A stretch of DNA of 64,000 nucleotides, from assembly GCA_036172665.1 (NCBI GenBank), contig CM069872.1, positions 55,538,101-55,602,100 on the forward strand. Reading direction: 5' to 3'. Position numbers and translations under genes: made by a program. How positions within the stretch are numbered: the first letter of the stretch is position 1; the number at the start of each line of letters is the position of its first letter. The notes below the pieces were generated by a model. It saw only the letters and a list, made by a program, of their open reading frames with translations. It was not told the origin of the DNA and made no database searches. The stretch is from Prosopocoilus inquinatus. Taxonomy: Eukaryota > Arthropoda > Insecta > Coleoptera > Lucanidae. Below, in pieces: positions 1 to 12,163 of the stretch.

Positions 1-159
1 GATATAATTTTGTTGTTTTTCTACTGTTATTAATTGTTTCGTGCAAAGCAAAACAATTGACTGAGGTTTTGGATCGGACGTTTATAGATTTAAAGAAAGT
101 CTCTGTTAATGCAGTTTCCGTTTTTCATTTTTTTTTTTTTTTGCTTTTCATTCTTTTGT

Positions 160-2240
160 TTCTGTGTTAGTCTTTGACCTTCAAAAACCGTAATGGTCGA
201 TTTTCTTTTGTTTGCTGTTTCAATTTCGTGTTCTTTTTGTCGCGATTGCTTTTGTTTGTCTAAAAACGGAGGCTGAAAATCGAGAGAAAGAAAACGTTGA
301 TCGTCTTTTGTTTTTCATTCTCGTCTCATTGTGCGTCGTGTTCCGAGTTTGTTTTTGTTTCTTAAAATGAAGATTTCGCGTTTTCTTGACGCCGTACGCT
401 TTTTTTCTTTTTTGTCTCCCTCTGTCCTTGTAAAACCTTGCGCCGTTTGTTTTTGTTTTTCGTTCGTCTTATTGTTTGTTGAGTTTCGCGTTTGTTTTTG
501 TTTCTTAAAATAAGGTTTTCGTATTATTTTCGTTGGTTGACGCCTTGCGTTTGTTTTCCCTTTTTGTTGACCGTTGACCTTCAGAAACCTCCCGTCGATT
601 TTCTTTTGTTTATTTTACCTTCTTGTTTTAATTTCGTGCTTACCTTTTCGAGTTTGCTTTCTTCGTTTGTCTTTTGTTCGCTTTGCTTCGATTTTGTTTC
701 CGGTTTTTTTTTTTTTTGAAAGATTGAAGTTTTCGTATTTTATTGTCATTCGGCGGTTTTCTTCTTTTGTTTTTGCGTTTGACCTTCCGTCTCAGAAACC
801 TCGACTTTTTTTTGTTTATTTTATCCTTTGCTTTCATTTCATGCTTTTTTCGGATGTGCTTTTCTTTGCTGTCGTTTGTTTTGTCTTTTCGCTTTTTGAT
901 TCATTGATCGAAGTTATCACATTTTATTGTTGTTGGGCAGTTTCTTTTGTTTTTGTCTTTGACCTTCCGTCGCAGAAACGTCGTCGATTTCTTTCTTGTT
1001 TATTTTATCTTGTTGTTTTAGTTTTCATGCTTTCTTTTTCTACCGTGCTTTTGTCGTTTGTCCGTTGTTTGTTTTGTTGCCCTTTTGTTTCTTATGACCA
1101 ACTGAAGTTTTCGTATTTTATTGTTGTTCGGTTGTTTCTTTTGTTTTTGTCTTTGACCTTCCGTCGCAGAAACGTCGTCGATTTCTTTCTTGTTTATTTT
1201 ATCTTGTTGTTTTAGTTTTCATGCTTTCTTTTTCTACCGTGCTTTTGTCGTTTGTCCATTGTTTATTTTGTTGCCCTTTTGTTTCTTCTGACCGACTGAA
1301 GTTTTCGTATTTTATTGTTGTTCGGCGGTTTTCTTTTGTTTTTGTCTTCGACCTTCCGTCGCAGAAACGTCGTCGATTTTTCTTTTGTTTATTTTATCCC
1401 GTTGTTTCGATCTCGTGCGTATTTTTTCTAGCGTGTTTTCGCTTGTTTGAAATGAATGACCGAAAATGGAAAAAAAAAGGAAATCGTCGATCTTCTTTTG
1501 TTTTGTGTTGTTTGTTTGCTGTTTCCTGGTTTTGATTTGCTTTTGTTTCTTTTGATCGATTGAAGTTTATTGTTGTTCGGCGTTTTTCTTCGCTTGTTTT
1601 TGTTTTTAACCTTCCTTGCTGGTTTTGATTCGCTTTTGTTTCTTTTGATCGATTGAAGTTTATTGTTGTTCGGCGTTTTTCTTCGCTTGTTTTTGTTTTT
1701 AACCTTCCTTGCTGGTTTTGATTTGCTATTGTTTCTTTCGATCGACTGAAGTTTTCGTATTTTATTGTCGATCGGCGATTTTCTTTTGTTTCCGTCTTTG
1801 ACCTTCGTCTTCGTTGTTGGTTTCGTTTCGTTTTCGGTTCCTTTGCTGATTGAAGGTTTCGCATTTTATTGTTTTATGCGGTTGCTGTTCTTCTTTTGTT
1901 TTTGTTTTTAACTTTGATTAACGTCGATTATTTTTTCTTCTGTTTATTTTATCCCGTTGTTTTAGTTTCGCGCCTATTTTTTCGAGCACGCTTTCGCTCG
2001 TTTGAAAAAAAACGACTGAAAATGAAAGGAAAAAAATAGGAAACCGTCGATCTTCTTTTGTTTTTCGTTCGTTCGTGTCATTCTTCGGCACTTCGTCACT
2101 TCGTCGTCGTTGTTGTCGTCGGCGTTTGTTTTATTTCGTTTTTGTTTATGTCGTTGTTTGAAAACTTTTCGCCTTTCGTTGTTGATTTTTTGCGATTCTT
2201 TTTTTTTTTCGGTGCTTTCGCTGACCTTGGTTGGTGCCAC
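160..2240. repeat. TG-rich, C-poor degenerate tandem repeat block
   Basis: The + strand is mostly T with G and shows repeated CTTTTGTTTTTG and TTTGACCTTCCGTC phrases. Between about 780 and 1400 the units are ordered: the GACCTTCCGTC phrase recurs at 781, 961, 1155 and 1350, a spacing of 180-195 bp. A shorter ~93 bp unit (GATCGATTGAAGTTTATTG) repeats at about 1550-1750. Long open frames here, such as 574-1215, come only from the scarcity of stop codons in TTT/TTG-rich sequence and are not genes. The block probably lies in an intron of the gene whose last exons are at 7016-7334. Confidence 0.75.
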
Positions 2241-4060
2241 CATCCCGTTTACAGTTTAGGTGGGTGGAGTGCGCCGCCGCTCGCACGATGATGACGTCGA
2301 AATATGCGATGTTAATGAGCTTCGCTTAAAAATACTTTTTTTACTAAAAAAAAAAAAAATATATCCCCGATTCGAATGCAAAAAGAAGAAAAGAACTCTA
2401 AGAAGTGATAAGAAGAGAAAGAAGTAAATTAAAAATAGGAACCATTAATGTAATTAATTAAGATTTAAATTCCCTTGAAAAAATCCAAAAAAAAAACAAA
2501 CCTAAGCCAATCACACGAATTGTGACAGAAAGCGAGCTATTTTAATTACGCGTTTGTGTTTGTCACAATGCATCGTAAATTCAAATAAATAAATAAATTA
2601 ATTTGGATTTATTTTTAAACACAAAATATGTTTCCGCAGATAGGATATAATAATAATATTGATCCTTGACCAAAGGACCTGCTGCTACATTTGTCATCGT
2701 TTTTGTCAACGTGCTTTACGATGAAGAAGAATCGATGCGAATTTATCACACAATTTCCTTGCTACAAAAAAGAAAACACATAGCGTTTAATGAATTGCAA
2801 ATAATGCTTAACGCAAATTCAAAATTTCCTTTGTTCAGGGAGGGTGGACGTAAAAATAATTAAACAAAAAAAAAATTCCTTAACTAAAGCTCACCACTCT
2901 TCATAATCCAATTAAATTAATTTGATTATAAAGAGCAATTAACACGGAATTTATAAAATAAGCGATGACTTTGAAGGATAATAAAATTGATCATCCCCCG
3001 CGAATCACACGCTAAATTAACCCCCGGCAATAATTTACTAAATAATTAATTAAGTTACCGCACGTTTTATTTGGAAACTTTCTCTCGTCGGGGGGCTGTT
3101 TGATGAAAGGGCAGGGCAAAAAAAAAGTGGTTTTATATGAGCCGGACGAGTGTCCTTAACCCAATTGATTCGTCGGCAATGTGGAAGGAAACTTTCGGCA
3201 AACTCGCGCCAATAAAAAAGTTTTCCTCTCCTTATTTGCTCTTTCGAGGGCCTGCTTTGATATGTAAACGAAATTCGGGCGGCGGTTCGAATTCCGCAGC
3301 AGCAGAGAAAAGAAAAACTTCATATCGAATTAGCCTAGAGATTTTTTTTTTATTATTATTCGCAAATCAAGTGAGATGATGATATATCCCCCCCCTCAAA
3401 GTACCGAATCAAGGTTTTCTTTTTTTTATTAAGTCTGAAATGGGGGACGAGAAGGATCGATGCGGTGAAAACTTTCTTTTCTTCTGTAGGGGGTGGATGA
3501 TTGGAACAGGTTGGGAATCCCCGCCCGCGCCCGCGCCCATCGCCTTAAACTGTTGCAAAGCGACCAGGAATTTAGAACTATTTACAAGCCGTTCATCTCC
3601 GCCTCGTTGGTGGCCTATTCATCAGGCGACTGACTGTTTGCAGGTCATCCGTCTCTGTTTTGCCGGCGACCTACCCTCCCACCCGGACGTAATTATTTAA
3701 CACGTTTATTTGCCGCGTTTAATTTTAAAGCTATTTTAAGAAGAAGAAAAAAAACAGTTACGCGAAGTACTAATTATCTGTAAATCGAATTAATCTACGC
3801 AATACAATTATAAAACGTTCCGGCTCTAATTTCGTTTCGTACCGAGCAATTAAAACCGTCCTAGGTTTCGTTTTGTTTCACCGATCTTCCCTTTCTGTCC
3901 GTCTTAAAAATTAATTTCGCAAGAAAATTACAATTAATGTAAGAGAACCGTTATATTTAGAAAATTAATTAATACTTTGCAGAGGCAATTAATTTAGTCT
4001 AGTTTAGTTTCCGTTACTAAATAAAATGAAATATCAAGCAGGGTACATGACTCGGTCAGC
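2241..4060. other. No gene recognised
   Basis: AT-rich sequence with homopolymer runs and short spurious ORFs (2666-2863, 3137-3379, 3440-3700) that lack splice-site context or recognisable protein content. No tandem structure was seen. It is probably intron or intergenic. Confidence 0.5.
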
Positions 4061-4199
4061 CGTTTAGGATCGTTTACGAGTCGATGGTTGTGTTTGAATT
4101 TCTGTGTCGCTCAGCAACGGTCGTGAAAATGGCGATGATCTTCTAAGCGGGGTCGCTGAGCGGATGGACGGACTGCAACTCCGAGGAAAAGACGCGGGA

Positions 4200-4925
4200 C
4201 AAAACGCACGAAATTCACCGTACTTGTAACGGTTCCCAGAATATTCGGGAAGTGTACCCCGCGGCCATGAATCGGATCTGTCATAATAAACAAAGGAAAA
4301 AGAAGTAACCTCGTGCAACACCAATGAAAAGATACGGACCTGAATGCGCGAGATTCACCGTACTTGTAACGGTTCCCAGAATATTCGGTTAGTATACTCC
4401 GCGCCGATGAGACGCATATGTTCCATAGAACAAAGGAAAGAGGTGTAACCTCGTGCAACACCAATGAAAAGATGCAGCAAGATTCACCATACTTGTAACG
4501 GTTCCCAGAATATTCGGAAGTATACTCCGCGCCGATGCGACGGATCTGTTCCATAAAACGAAGGAAAAAGGTGTAACCTCGTGCAACACCAATGAAAAGA
4601 TGCAGTCAAAAGTGCGCAAAATTCACCGTACTTGTAACGGTTCCCAGAAAATTCGGAAGTATACTCCGCGTCGATGAGACGCATCTGTCCCATAAAACAA
4701 ATGAAAGAGGTGTAACCTCGTGCAACAACAATGAAAAGATGCAGCAAGATTCACCATACTTGTAACGGTTCCCAGAATATTCGGAAGTATACTCCGCGCC
4801 GATGCGACGGATCTGTCCCATAAAACAAAGGAAAGAGGTGTAACCTCGTGCAACACCAATGAAAAGATGCAGCCAAAGTGCGCAAAACTCACCGTACTTG
4901 TAACAATTCCCAGAATATTATAAGT
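4200..4925. repeat. Tandem array of ~127-142 bp units (first block)
   Basis: Six copies carry the phrase ATTCACCGTACTTGTAACGG followed by TTCCCAGAATATTCGG and, further on, GTAACCTCGTGCAACA. Copies start near 4209, 4351, 4480, 4620, 4747 and 4887. The minus-strand ORFs here (for example 4111-4554) are translations of the repeat and all read the same peptide phrase. The final copy decays after about 4910. Confidence 0.9.
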
Positions 4926-5490
4926 ACAGGATTCTAACGAATAAGATGGCAATAATTATACCACGTATAAACGACATCGAATTATTATAATTTAACCCAA
5001 TTTATCTATATACAAAATCTTTTAATTTCTGAGGTATAACCTCCTAAAGAGGTAACTTGAACAGCATATTTTCTTTAAATCTTTAAATATCTTCAGAACG
5101 GTTTGAAGTAGAGCGTTGAAACTTGTCATGCAGGACAAGTGAAATACAGGGATGGATATATCATACGGAAAATTGGGTATTCTTCACCAGTGGCGTAGAT
5201 CCGGGGAAGTAGGTTAAAATTTTGGTAAATAACTTTCTTATTGTCACTTTTTAAAGAAAACCGAAACCAAAAATGACCACTTCTAATAAAATTGTATCAG
5301 AAATGATGGAAGTTCCATCTTCGTCAGATTAACCGTTTTCGAGATAATTAGGATGAAAGATTTTATTGCTGCGCAAAAAATCGAAATTTCGTAATATTTC
5401 GACCCCGTATATACGCGGCATAATTATTGCTTATTTTTGTATTATATTCGATAACCCCGCAGATGAGACGGATCCCTTCCAATAAACAAA
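4926..5490. repeat. Probable dispersed repeat fragment between two array blocks
   Basis: This stretch separates two blocks of the same tandem array. It contains a phrase typical of degenerate insect interspersed repeats, CACCAGTGGCGTAGATCCGG near 5187, and long AT-rich tracts. No ORF or inverted termini were found. The function is unknown and the class is an inference from style only. Confidence 0.35.
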
Positions 5491-5494
5491 GAAA

Positions 5495-6355
5495 AATGCG
5501 CGAAATTCACCGTACTTGTAACGGCTCCCCGAATATTCGGAAGTATACCCCGCGCCGATGAGACGCATCTGTTCTATTAAACAAAAAAAGAACACGTAAC
5601 CTTATGCAATTCAAATGAAAAGACACGGACCAAAATGCGCGAAATTCACCGGACTTGTAACAGTTCCCAGAATATTCGGAAGTACGCCCCGCGCTGATGC
5701 GACGGATCTGTTCCGATAAACAAGAAAAGAACAGACATAATGCGCGAAATTCACCGTACTTGTAACGGTTCCCAGAATATTCGTTAGTATACCCCGCGCC
5801 GATGAGACGCATCGTTCTATTAAACAAAGAAACCTCATGCAAATCAAATGAAAAGATACGAACCTAAATGCGCAAACTTCACCGGACTTGTAACGGTTCC
5901 CAGAACATTCGGAAGTATACCCCTCGCCGATGAGACGGATCCGTTCCAATAAGCAAAGAAAGAACATGTAACCTCATGCTTGCGCCAAATAAAAAAACAC
6001 AGCCAAAATGCGCGTCATTCACCGTACTTGTAACGGTTCCCAGAACATTCGGAGGTATACGTAAGTAGTCCCGTGTTTAACCCCCCGACGGTCATCCACG
6101 TGTCTTGATTCTACGAATCTTTTCAACCCGTCGGCGGGGATGCTTCCAAAGCACCTCAACAGACTCATGCTTGTGCCAAATAGAAAGACACAGCCAAAAT
6201 GCGCGTCATTCACCGTACTTGTAACGGTTCCCAGAACATTCGGAGGTATACGTAAGTAGTCCCGTGTTTAACCCCCCGACGATCATCCACGTGTCTTGAT
6301 TCTGCGAATCTTTTCAACCCGTCGGCGGGGATGCTTCCAAAGCACCTCAACAGAC
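5495..6355. repeat. Tandem array, second block, ending in a ~168 bp variant duplication
   Basis: The same ATTCACCGTACTTGTAACGG unit as at 4200-4925 recurs near 5507, 5644, 5750, 5877, 6019 and 6207. The last two copies have an extra segment (CCCGTGTTTAACCCCCCGAC through CACCTCAACAGAC) and are near-identical over ~168 bp, indicating a recent duplication of a longer unit. Confidence 0.88.
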
Positions 6356-7015
6356 ACTGTGTTCCTAATTCATTTCAACGGAACACCCTGTATATTTTTA
6401 CATTTTCGGATTCCGGGCTGAATTTTAACGTGATTTTGTGTACCACACGTAGGGTCTAATCCGAACCGTTTTCGCGTTATTCAACTTTTTCCAAAAAGAA
6501 ATTCGCCGTTGCGGTACTTCAAACAAATGCACGTATCTTCCGAACAAATGACGTCAGAGACTTGCGTTTTTTTGCAAAAGTTTTGTCTTGAAACGCTTTT
6601 TCAGCTGCGCTGCCAAGAGAAATCCCAAGTCACACAGGTTCTTACAAAAAAATTAATAAACTTAAGAATTTCAAATTACGGTAACTAATTTTTTTCTTTT
6701 TTTAATGGGATTCATGCATCTTTTACGATCAGTGGATGCGGTATTTAATTTTCTTTTCTCTTTTAACGGTGTTTTCTTTTTCAGCATTCAGATTTTTCTT
6801 TGCGATTTTTAAAAATACGCGAAATATTGCGACGTTTGGTAATTGCTATGGTTACAAACTGTTTGTTTAATTTTGCCCTAAGATGATTAAGTATTACGTG
6901 ACATTCAAGAAGTTAAAATTCGTCTTTAAGAATGTCTCTTACGTAAGAAGAATTCTTTGTTAATTTGTTTTTTTTTTTTTTACATTAATCCTCGGCGTTG
7001 TTTGTTGTTTTGCAG
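6356..7015. other. Dispersed repeat end and putative intron sequence
   Basis: The phrase GGAACACCCTGTATA near 6382 resembles the ACACCCTGTATA ends seen elsewhere in the window (43260, 44050). The rest is AT-rich and runs into a pyrimidine tract and the splice acceptor at 7015. No gene is seen. Confidence 0.4.
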
Positions 7016-7334
7016 TAGGATCGGGAGCGACTCGCAGCACTATAATGGCACCCCCGGTCGTCAACAACGTCCCCGCCGCCCCCAGAGTAATCGCCGCCCA
7101 CTCGCCGAAGGTAAATTCGAAACAGTCGAAACGGGGACGTTTATAAATGCGTTCTTGGTTTTCTAGAGTTCGACCAGGTTGGCGCAGAGGCCGCCGAGCG
7201 TCGGCCACATCTCGTTCCTTTCCGAGCCGCTGGCGAACCGCGGTTTTCGCGCCAGCTTCCACAGCGAACCCTGCCCCTACCCTGAGGAGCGCAAAGCCGA
7301 AACGTCGCACTCCCCCAACGCGAAAGTTATATAG
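7016..7334 (+). CDS. Last two coding exons of an unrecognised gene (partial, 5' end outside window)
   Basis: Two exons fit together in one frame. Exon 7016-7110 follows a pyrimidine tract ending TTTTGCAG and ends CCGAAG|GTAAAT. A 56 bp intron ends GGTTTTCTAG, and exon 7167-7334 runs in phase 0 to TAG at 7332. The 86 visible residues form a C-terminal tail rich in Ala, Pro, Ser and Arg (PPVVNNVPAAPRV, then SVGHISFLSEPLANRGF), with no predicted membrane segment or known motif. Exonic GC is far higher than in the flanks, which supports real coding. The first acceptor is a NAGNAG tandem (CAGTAG), so one residue may be optional. Upstream exons must lie beyond the left edge or in the repeats before 7000, where I found none. 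The family was not recognised and no function is assigned. Confidence 0.6.
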
Positions 7335-8329
7335 GACAAGGTTCTGTCACCGAAGTGTGACATCAGATCGACGTTCAACGGCACGGTCGTTTACTATAAT
7401 TTGGACGCGGCGAGGTCGAGGAACATATAGTGTCCACTGAGTGATACTGTGCTGATAAAATCGACTAAAGAGTACATGTGCTGATGTATGTACATAGTAT
7501 ATACTATAACGTAGTAGCAATTGTTCAAAAATTGAACCGAGGTGCTGAATTGAGATGGTTTCTACTATTATTATTATTATTATTATTATAAATAATAAGT
7601 GTTGTTCAAAGTGTTGTTTATTATAAATAGTGATAGAAAAATTGTGTTAGGATACTGTAATAAGCGTTTTTGATAGGTTATAAAAAGCGGCTCTGCAACA
7701 ATGTACATAGTTTGACGAGGTTCCACTGTACTCGTCGTGAGTTTCAAACAGCGCGCGCTTTCTTTTCGAGTCTTGCAGAGAGAAAATCGGTGATTTGGTG
7801 AATCGTCCCCGGCAAACCAAAACGCAAAAACGGTCACGTCCCCGATCACCCCCACCCCCTCCCACAATAATGCAATTGCGTTGCAACCCTCCCCCCCCTC
7901 CCTCCCCTCGCCGACCCGCCCACCCAATCCAAAACTAGTTTCAAAACTCATACTGAACTGTTTGTTTGGGGCGACGAAGTTCTTCTTGTTGAATTAACCC
8001 GACGCACAACATGCATTTGTGAAATGATATGAGCCGATTTATTATTTACGATAAACCCCCCAAACTGTCGACTAATGCAGCGCTTGAAATTCGAAACCGT
8101 AATTCCACGTTAATTACAAAGCGAAAAGCTGTTCCGGCGGTGCTGAATAATAGTAATAATGATGAAATCAATAATTCAAAGTGCTCATTACATTCGAATT
8201 ATGTGATACTGCCCGTTTTGAAATTGCCCCCCCACCCACCCACCCCCCCGCTCTCGATAAAGCAGGGGCGATGCCGCAGTACGGAAATCATGCCCCTAAA
8301 AAAAAAAAAAAATTTTTTTAAATAATTTT
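7335..8329. other. 3' flank of the partial gene; (ATT)n microsatellite
   Basis: Probably begins as 3' UTR. An ATT trinucleotide run lies at about 7566-7590. C-rich tracts occur near 7850-7920 and 8225-8255. No AATAAA was found close behind the stop codon, so the transcript end is not placed. No coding sequence is recognised. Confidence 0.45.
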
Positions 8330-8640
8330 CCACCTCCGCTTGTCGAGACGTTTCATCTGATACGCGGCGATCGATTCGAAGCAAACTCGCGAAATTTATT
8401 TCGACCCCTTAACGGCGTCAGAACGCGAAATTGTCACTCTCATGTGAGTAAAAAAATCCGATGGTTGCGTCGGTTTTTGGATAATACGAATGAACACGCA
8501 GGTCCGGATTTCAAAAAAAAAAAAGCGTATGTCTATGTGCGCCTTAAAATATTTCCTAAACATCGTGACATCAGCGGGAACCAATCGCGTATCAAATGTG
8601 ACGTCGAGAGGCCGAACGGCGTTAAATGTCGAGAGTGAAA
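8330..8640. repeat. Diverged single copy of the ~266 bp repeat
   Basis: Contains the diagnostic order of phrases GATCGATTCGAAGCAAACTC, CGACCCCTTAACGGCGTCAG, CATGTGAGTAAAAAAATCCG and GGTTGCGTCGG seen in the array at 9660-10565, but as one isolated degenerate copy. Confidence 0.75.
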
Positions 8641-9159
8641 CTAATTTAATCTCTCCATCGCAAGAAAAACTGTAATTCACATGGACTAGACTAACAAAAA
8701 AAAAAAGACGGCGGTGACGGAAATTTTATGACTGTCGGAGCGCGTGGAATAACAATTCCGAACGGTTCTTCCAGAACGGCTGAAATACGTTCGCGCTCAT
8801 TTATGAAAGGTGATGCAAACCTATCCAATCCAAAAAATAATGTAACTCCGAAGGGCATTAATTAGAACCACAAAAAAAAATAAATAATTTACACCATTTC
8901 ACGGCCGGAGTATTTTAAAGCGAACGCCCGAACGAGCGTCTAAAATAAAACGCAAAGCGTAAGATTATTTCGGAAAGTTGGCGAAATTCATTATTCCAGC
9001 TGCGCACGACGAGAACGATATCAAAAAAAAAAACATTGTTTTTCTCGTAATAACACTCCGGCGAACTAGGCGCGACCTGAGACGTTCAAACACACAGATA
9101 TTCTTTTTTTTTCTTTTGAACGCGAGTCAAACTTAATTGTACAGGCTTTCCCGAAAAGC
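8641..9159. other. No gene recognised
   Basis: AT-rich intergenic sequence with several A8-A11 runs. No open frame of interest and no tandem order was seen. Confidence 0.45.
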
Positions 9160-9660
9160 GGTTTTCATACCGTAACAAAACTCGCGAATTTTTATCGACC
9201 CCTAAACGGCGTCGGGACGCGAAACTGCCGTTCTCGTACGAGTAAAATAATCCAAGGAATCCGACGGTTGCATTGCATTCTGGATACGAACGCACGCGGA
9301 TCCGGATTTCAAAAAAAAAAAAGCTAACATCTTCGGCCTTATATTGGTGTCGCGAATCGAAAAATCTAACCGACGCGATTTTCGACCTCCACTCGCCGAG
9401 ACGTTTCATCCTTTTATGCGGCGAAGCCTTCTAAAAAAAGGCTAACTTCTTCAGCCTTATATTGGTACGGCGAATCGAAAAATCTAACCGACACGATTTT
9501 CGACCTCCACTCGTCGAGACGTTTCATCCTTTTATGCGGCGAAGCCTACTAAAAAAAGGCTAACTTCTTCAGCCTTATATTGGTACGGCGAATCGAAAAA
9601 TCTAACCGACACGATTTTCGACCTCCACTAGTCGAGACGTTTCATCCTTATATGCGGCGA
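9160..9660. repeat. Tandem ~118 bp sub-repeat of the 266 bp family
   Basis: After one near-complete copy of the 266 bp unit, the GGCTAACTTCTTCAGCC to GCGGCGAAGCC half-unit is repeated at about 117-119 bp spacing (9322, 9439, 9558). The array was therefore expanded at two levels. Confidence 0.82.
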
Positions 9661-10565
9661 AGCCTTCTGATCGATTCCAAGCAAACTCGTGAATTTTTTT
9701 CGACCCCTAAACGGCCTCAAAACGCGAAACTGTCACTCTCTCATGAGTAAAAAATTCCGTGGAATCCGATGGTTGCATCGGATTGTGGATGCGAACCCGC
9801 GCAGATCCGGATTTCAGAAAAAAATCCAACATCTTCAGCCTCTTGATGGTATTGCGAATCGAAAAATCGAACCGACACGATTTTCGACCTCCACTCGTCG
9901 AGACGTTTCATCCTTATATGCGGCGAAGCCCGCTGATCGATTCCAAGCAAACTCGCGAATTTTTTCGACCCCTAAACGGCCTCAAAACGCGAAACTGTCA
10001 CTCTCTCATGAGTAAAAAAATCCAAGGAATCCGATGGTTGCATCGGATTGTGGATACGAACACGCGCAGATCCGGATTTCAGAAAAAATCCAACATCTTC
10101 AGCCTCTTAATGGTATTGCGAATCGAAAAATCGAACCGACACGATTTTCGACCTCCACTCGTCGAGACGTTTCATCCTTATATGCGGCGAAGCCCGCTGA
10201 TCGATTCCAAGCAAACTCGCGAATTTTTTCGACCCCTAAACGGCCTCAAAACGCGAAACTGTCACTCTCTCATGAGTAAAAAAATCCAAGGAATCCGATG
10301 GTTGCATCGGATTGTGAATACGAACACGCGCAGATCCGGATTTCAGAAAAAATCCAACTTCTTCAGCCTCTTAATGGTATTGCGAATCGAAAAATCGAAC
10401 CGACACGATTTTCGACCTCCACTCGTCGAGACGTTTCATCCTTATATGCGGCGAAGCCCACTGACCGATTCCAAGCAAAATCACGAATTTTCTTTCGAAC
10501 CCTAAACGGCGTCAGAACGAGAAATTGCCGTTCTCATGTGAGTAAAAAGTTCCGAGGAATCCATA
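9661..10565. repeat. Tandem array of ~264-267 bp units
   Basis: The phrase GA(T/C)CGATTCCAAGCAAA recurs at about 9668, 9934, 10198 and 10465, giving spacings of 264-267 bp. Units are nearly identical and include TCGTCGAGACGTTTCATCCT and GAGTAAAAAAATCCAAGGAA. Because 264 and 267 are multiples of 3, the array reads open for 248 codons on the + strand (9759-10505), which is an artefact of repeat length. Confidence 0.92.
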
Positions 10566-11155
10566 GGTTGTGTTAGAAAATAGCTTTTCTTCATACGTAA
10601 AATGAATTATATATTCGACTCACCAACGCCGACTTTCTCGAAACACAGTTTGCAATTTGAATTAAATTAATAAAATGGAAAGAATCCGGCTACGAATAAA
10701 TTGATTATTGTATCAAACTTCAAAAAAAAAAAAAAACACACACACACTGTGAAGAGTTATTTCTTCATTCGCGAATTTAATTTCAAACTGAGAGCCACCG
10801 CATCAGAATGATCCCAAGTCTGATCACGATGTCCGTCCGATTTTTTATGCATTTTTCTCCCGCTCAGATTCTTCTGTATCATATATTGCATTTGCTATGC
10901 AAAAAGTCCTTAATTGAGTGCATAAATTAGGTACAATATTGCGCTTCTGTAAGTTCGGTTTTGTTCTTCTGCGGACGCCCGTCGCTCCGCCCGTAAGCAA
11001 ACAAAATTCGACGAAATTCAACTTCCGCTCCTCGCTCTGACCTTGAACGCGTTCCGATTCATTCCGATATCGTAATGTTATTTAATCGTAACATTTAATT
11101 TTCGTAAAAATCTTTCATCTCTACGTTCTGAATATTCGATCCTTTACGTCCTGTC
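10566..11155. other. Unique spacer between two blocks of the 266 bp repeat
   Basis: AT-rich, with a short (CA)n run near 10737-10747. Nothing else is recognised. It interrupts the array, since typical units resume at about 11160. Confidence 0.45.
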
Positions 11156-11745
11156 TCGGATCGAAAAATCGAACCGGTACGATTTGCGACCTCCACTCGT
11201 CGAGACGTTTCATCCTTATATGCGGCGAAGCCTGCTGATCGATTCCAAGCAAACTCGCGAATTTTTTTCGACCCCTAAACGGCCTCAAAACGCGAAACTG
11301 TCACTCTCTCATGAGTAAAAAATTCCGTGGAATCCGATGGTTGCATCGGATTGTGGATACGAACCCGCGCAGATCCGGATTTCAGAAAAAATCCAACATC
11401 TTCAGCCTCTTAATGGTATTGCGAATCGAAAAATCGAACCTACACGACTTTCGACCTCCACTCGTCGAGACGTTTCATCCTTATATGCGGCGAAGCCCAC
11501 TGACCGATTCCAAGCAAAATCACGAATTTTCTTTCGAACCCTAAACGGCGTCAGAACGAGAAATTGCCGTTCTCATGTGAGTAAAAAGTTCCGAGGAATC
11601 CGATGGTTGCATCAGATTTTGGATTCGAACGCGCGCAGGTCCGGATTTCGAAAAAAGATACTACGCATTCGGGCTTATACTGCCATCTCGGATCTAAGAA
11701 TCGAACCGACGCGATCGTCGAGCTCCACTCGTCGAGATCTTTCAC
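11156..11745. repeat. Second block of the ~266 bp repeat
   Basis: Two and a half units in the same orientation as 9661-10565. GATCGATTCCAAGCAAACTC occurs at 11237 and the variant GACCGATTCCAAGCAAAATC at about 11503. The final copy (from about 11600) is more diverged. Confidence 0.9.
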
Positions 11746-11957
11746 CTGATCAATTCTCACACAAGTTATTTTTTCAGCAAAATAAAAAAATATAATAAAT
11801 ATAAAATACGGGCGCCATGACGCAAGAGAAATTGCCGCCCCACACTTACCGCGGCGCTGTGTGGTTTTAACAAACGTGAAGCAAAGAGAAAAAAATATAT
11901 ATTGTAACGGTAACTTTGGGTCGTACAGGTACAGTGAGATTTGGATTTACTTCATGT

Positions 11958-12163
11958 AATAAGCAGGGAAAAGAATTCGGACCACTTGTTCGGCGAACGG
12001 TATGAAAATTTGGTACTCGGACTGTATCAGTCTCGCCTACAATAATTTCTGCGAAGGGCGATGCCTCCCTCTCAATAATAATTCGATGCATCAGCGTCGC
12101 GGAAAATCGGTAGGCGTAAATAATACATTCGACGTAAACGCCTGAATTCTTTTCCCTGGTAAT
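11958..12163. mobile_element. MITE-like element with GGGAAAAGAATTC inverted ends (copy 1)
   Basis: The left end has AAGCAGGGAAAAGAATTCGG and the right end has GAATTCTTTTCCCTGGTAAT, an inverted match of about 18 bp, enclosing ~200 bp with no ORF. A related copy with the same ends and similar inner phrases lies at 46178-46404. Non-autonomous inverted-repeat element is an inference from structure. Confidence 0.65.

Noticed and set aside
574..1215. 213-codon + strand ORF
   Set aside because: Phe/Leu/Cys/Ser-only composition from TTT/TTG-rich tandem repeats. No domain or splice context.
4111..4952. Series of minus-strand ORFs sharing an ILGTVTSTVNFA-like phrase
   Set aside because: Translations of the same ~130 bp tandem unit in shifting frames; not a protein family.
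9759..10505. 248-codon + strand ORF
   Set aside because: The repeat units are multiples of three in length, so the frame stays open. The peptide repeats exactly with the DNA units.
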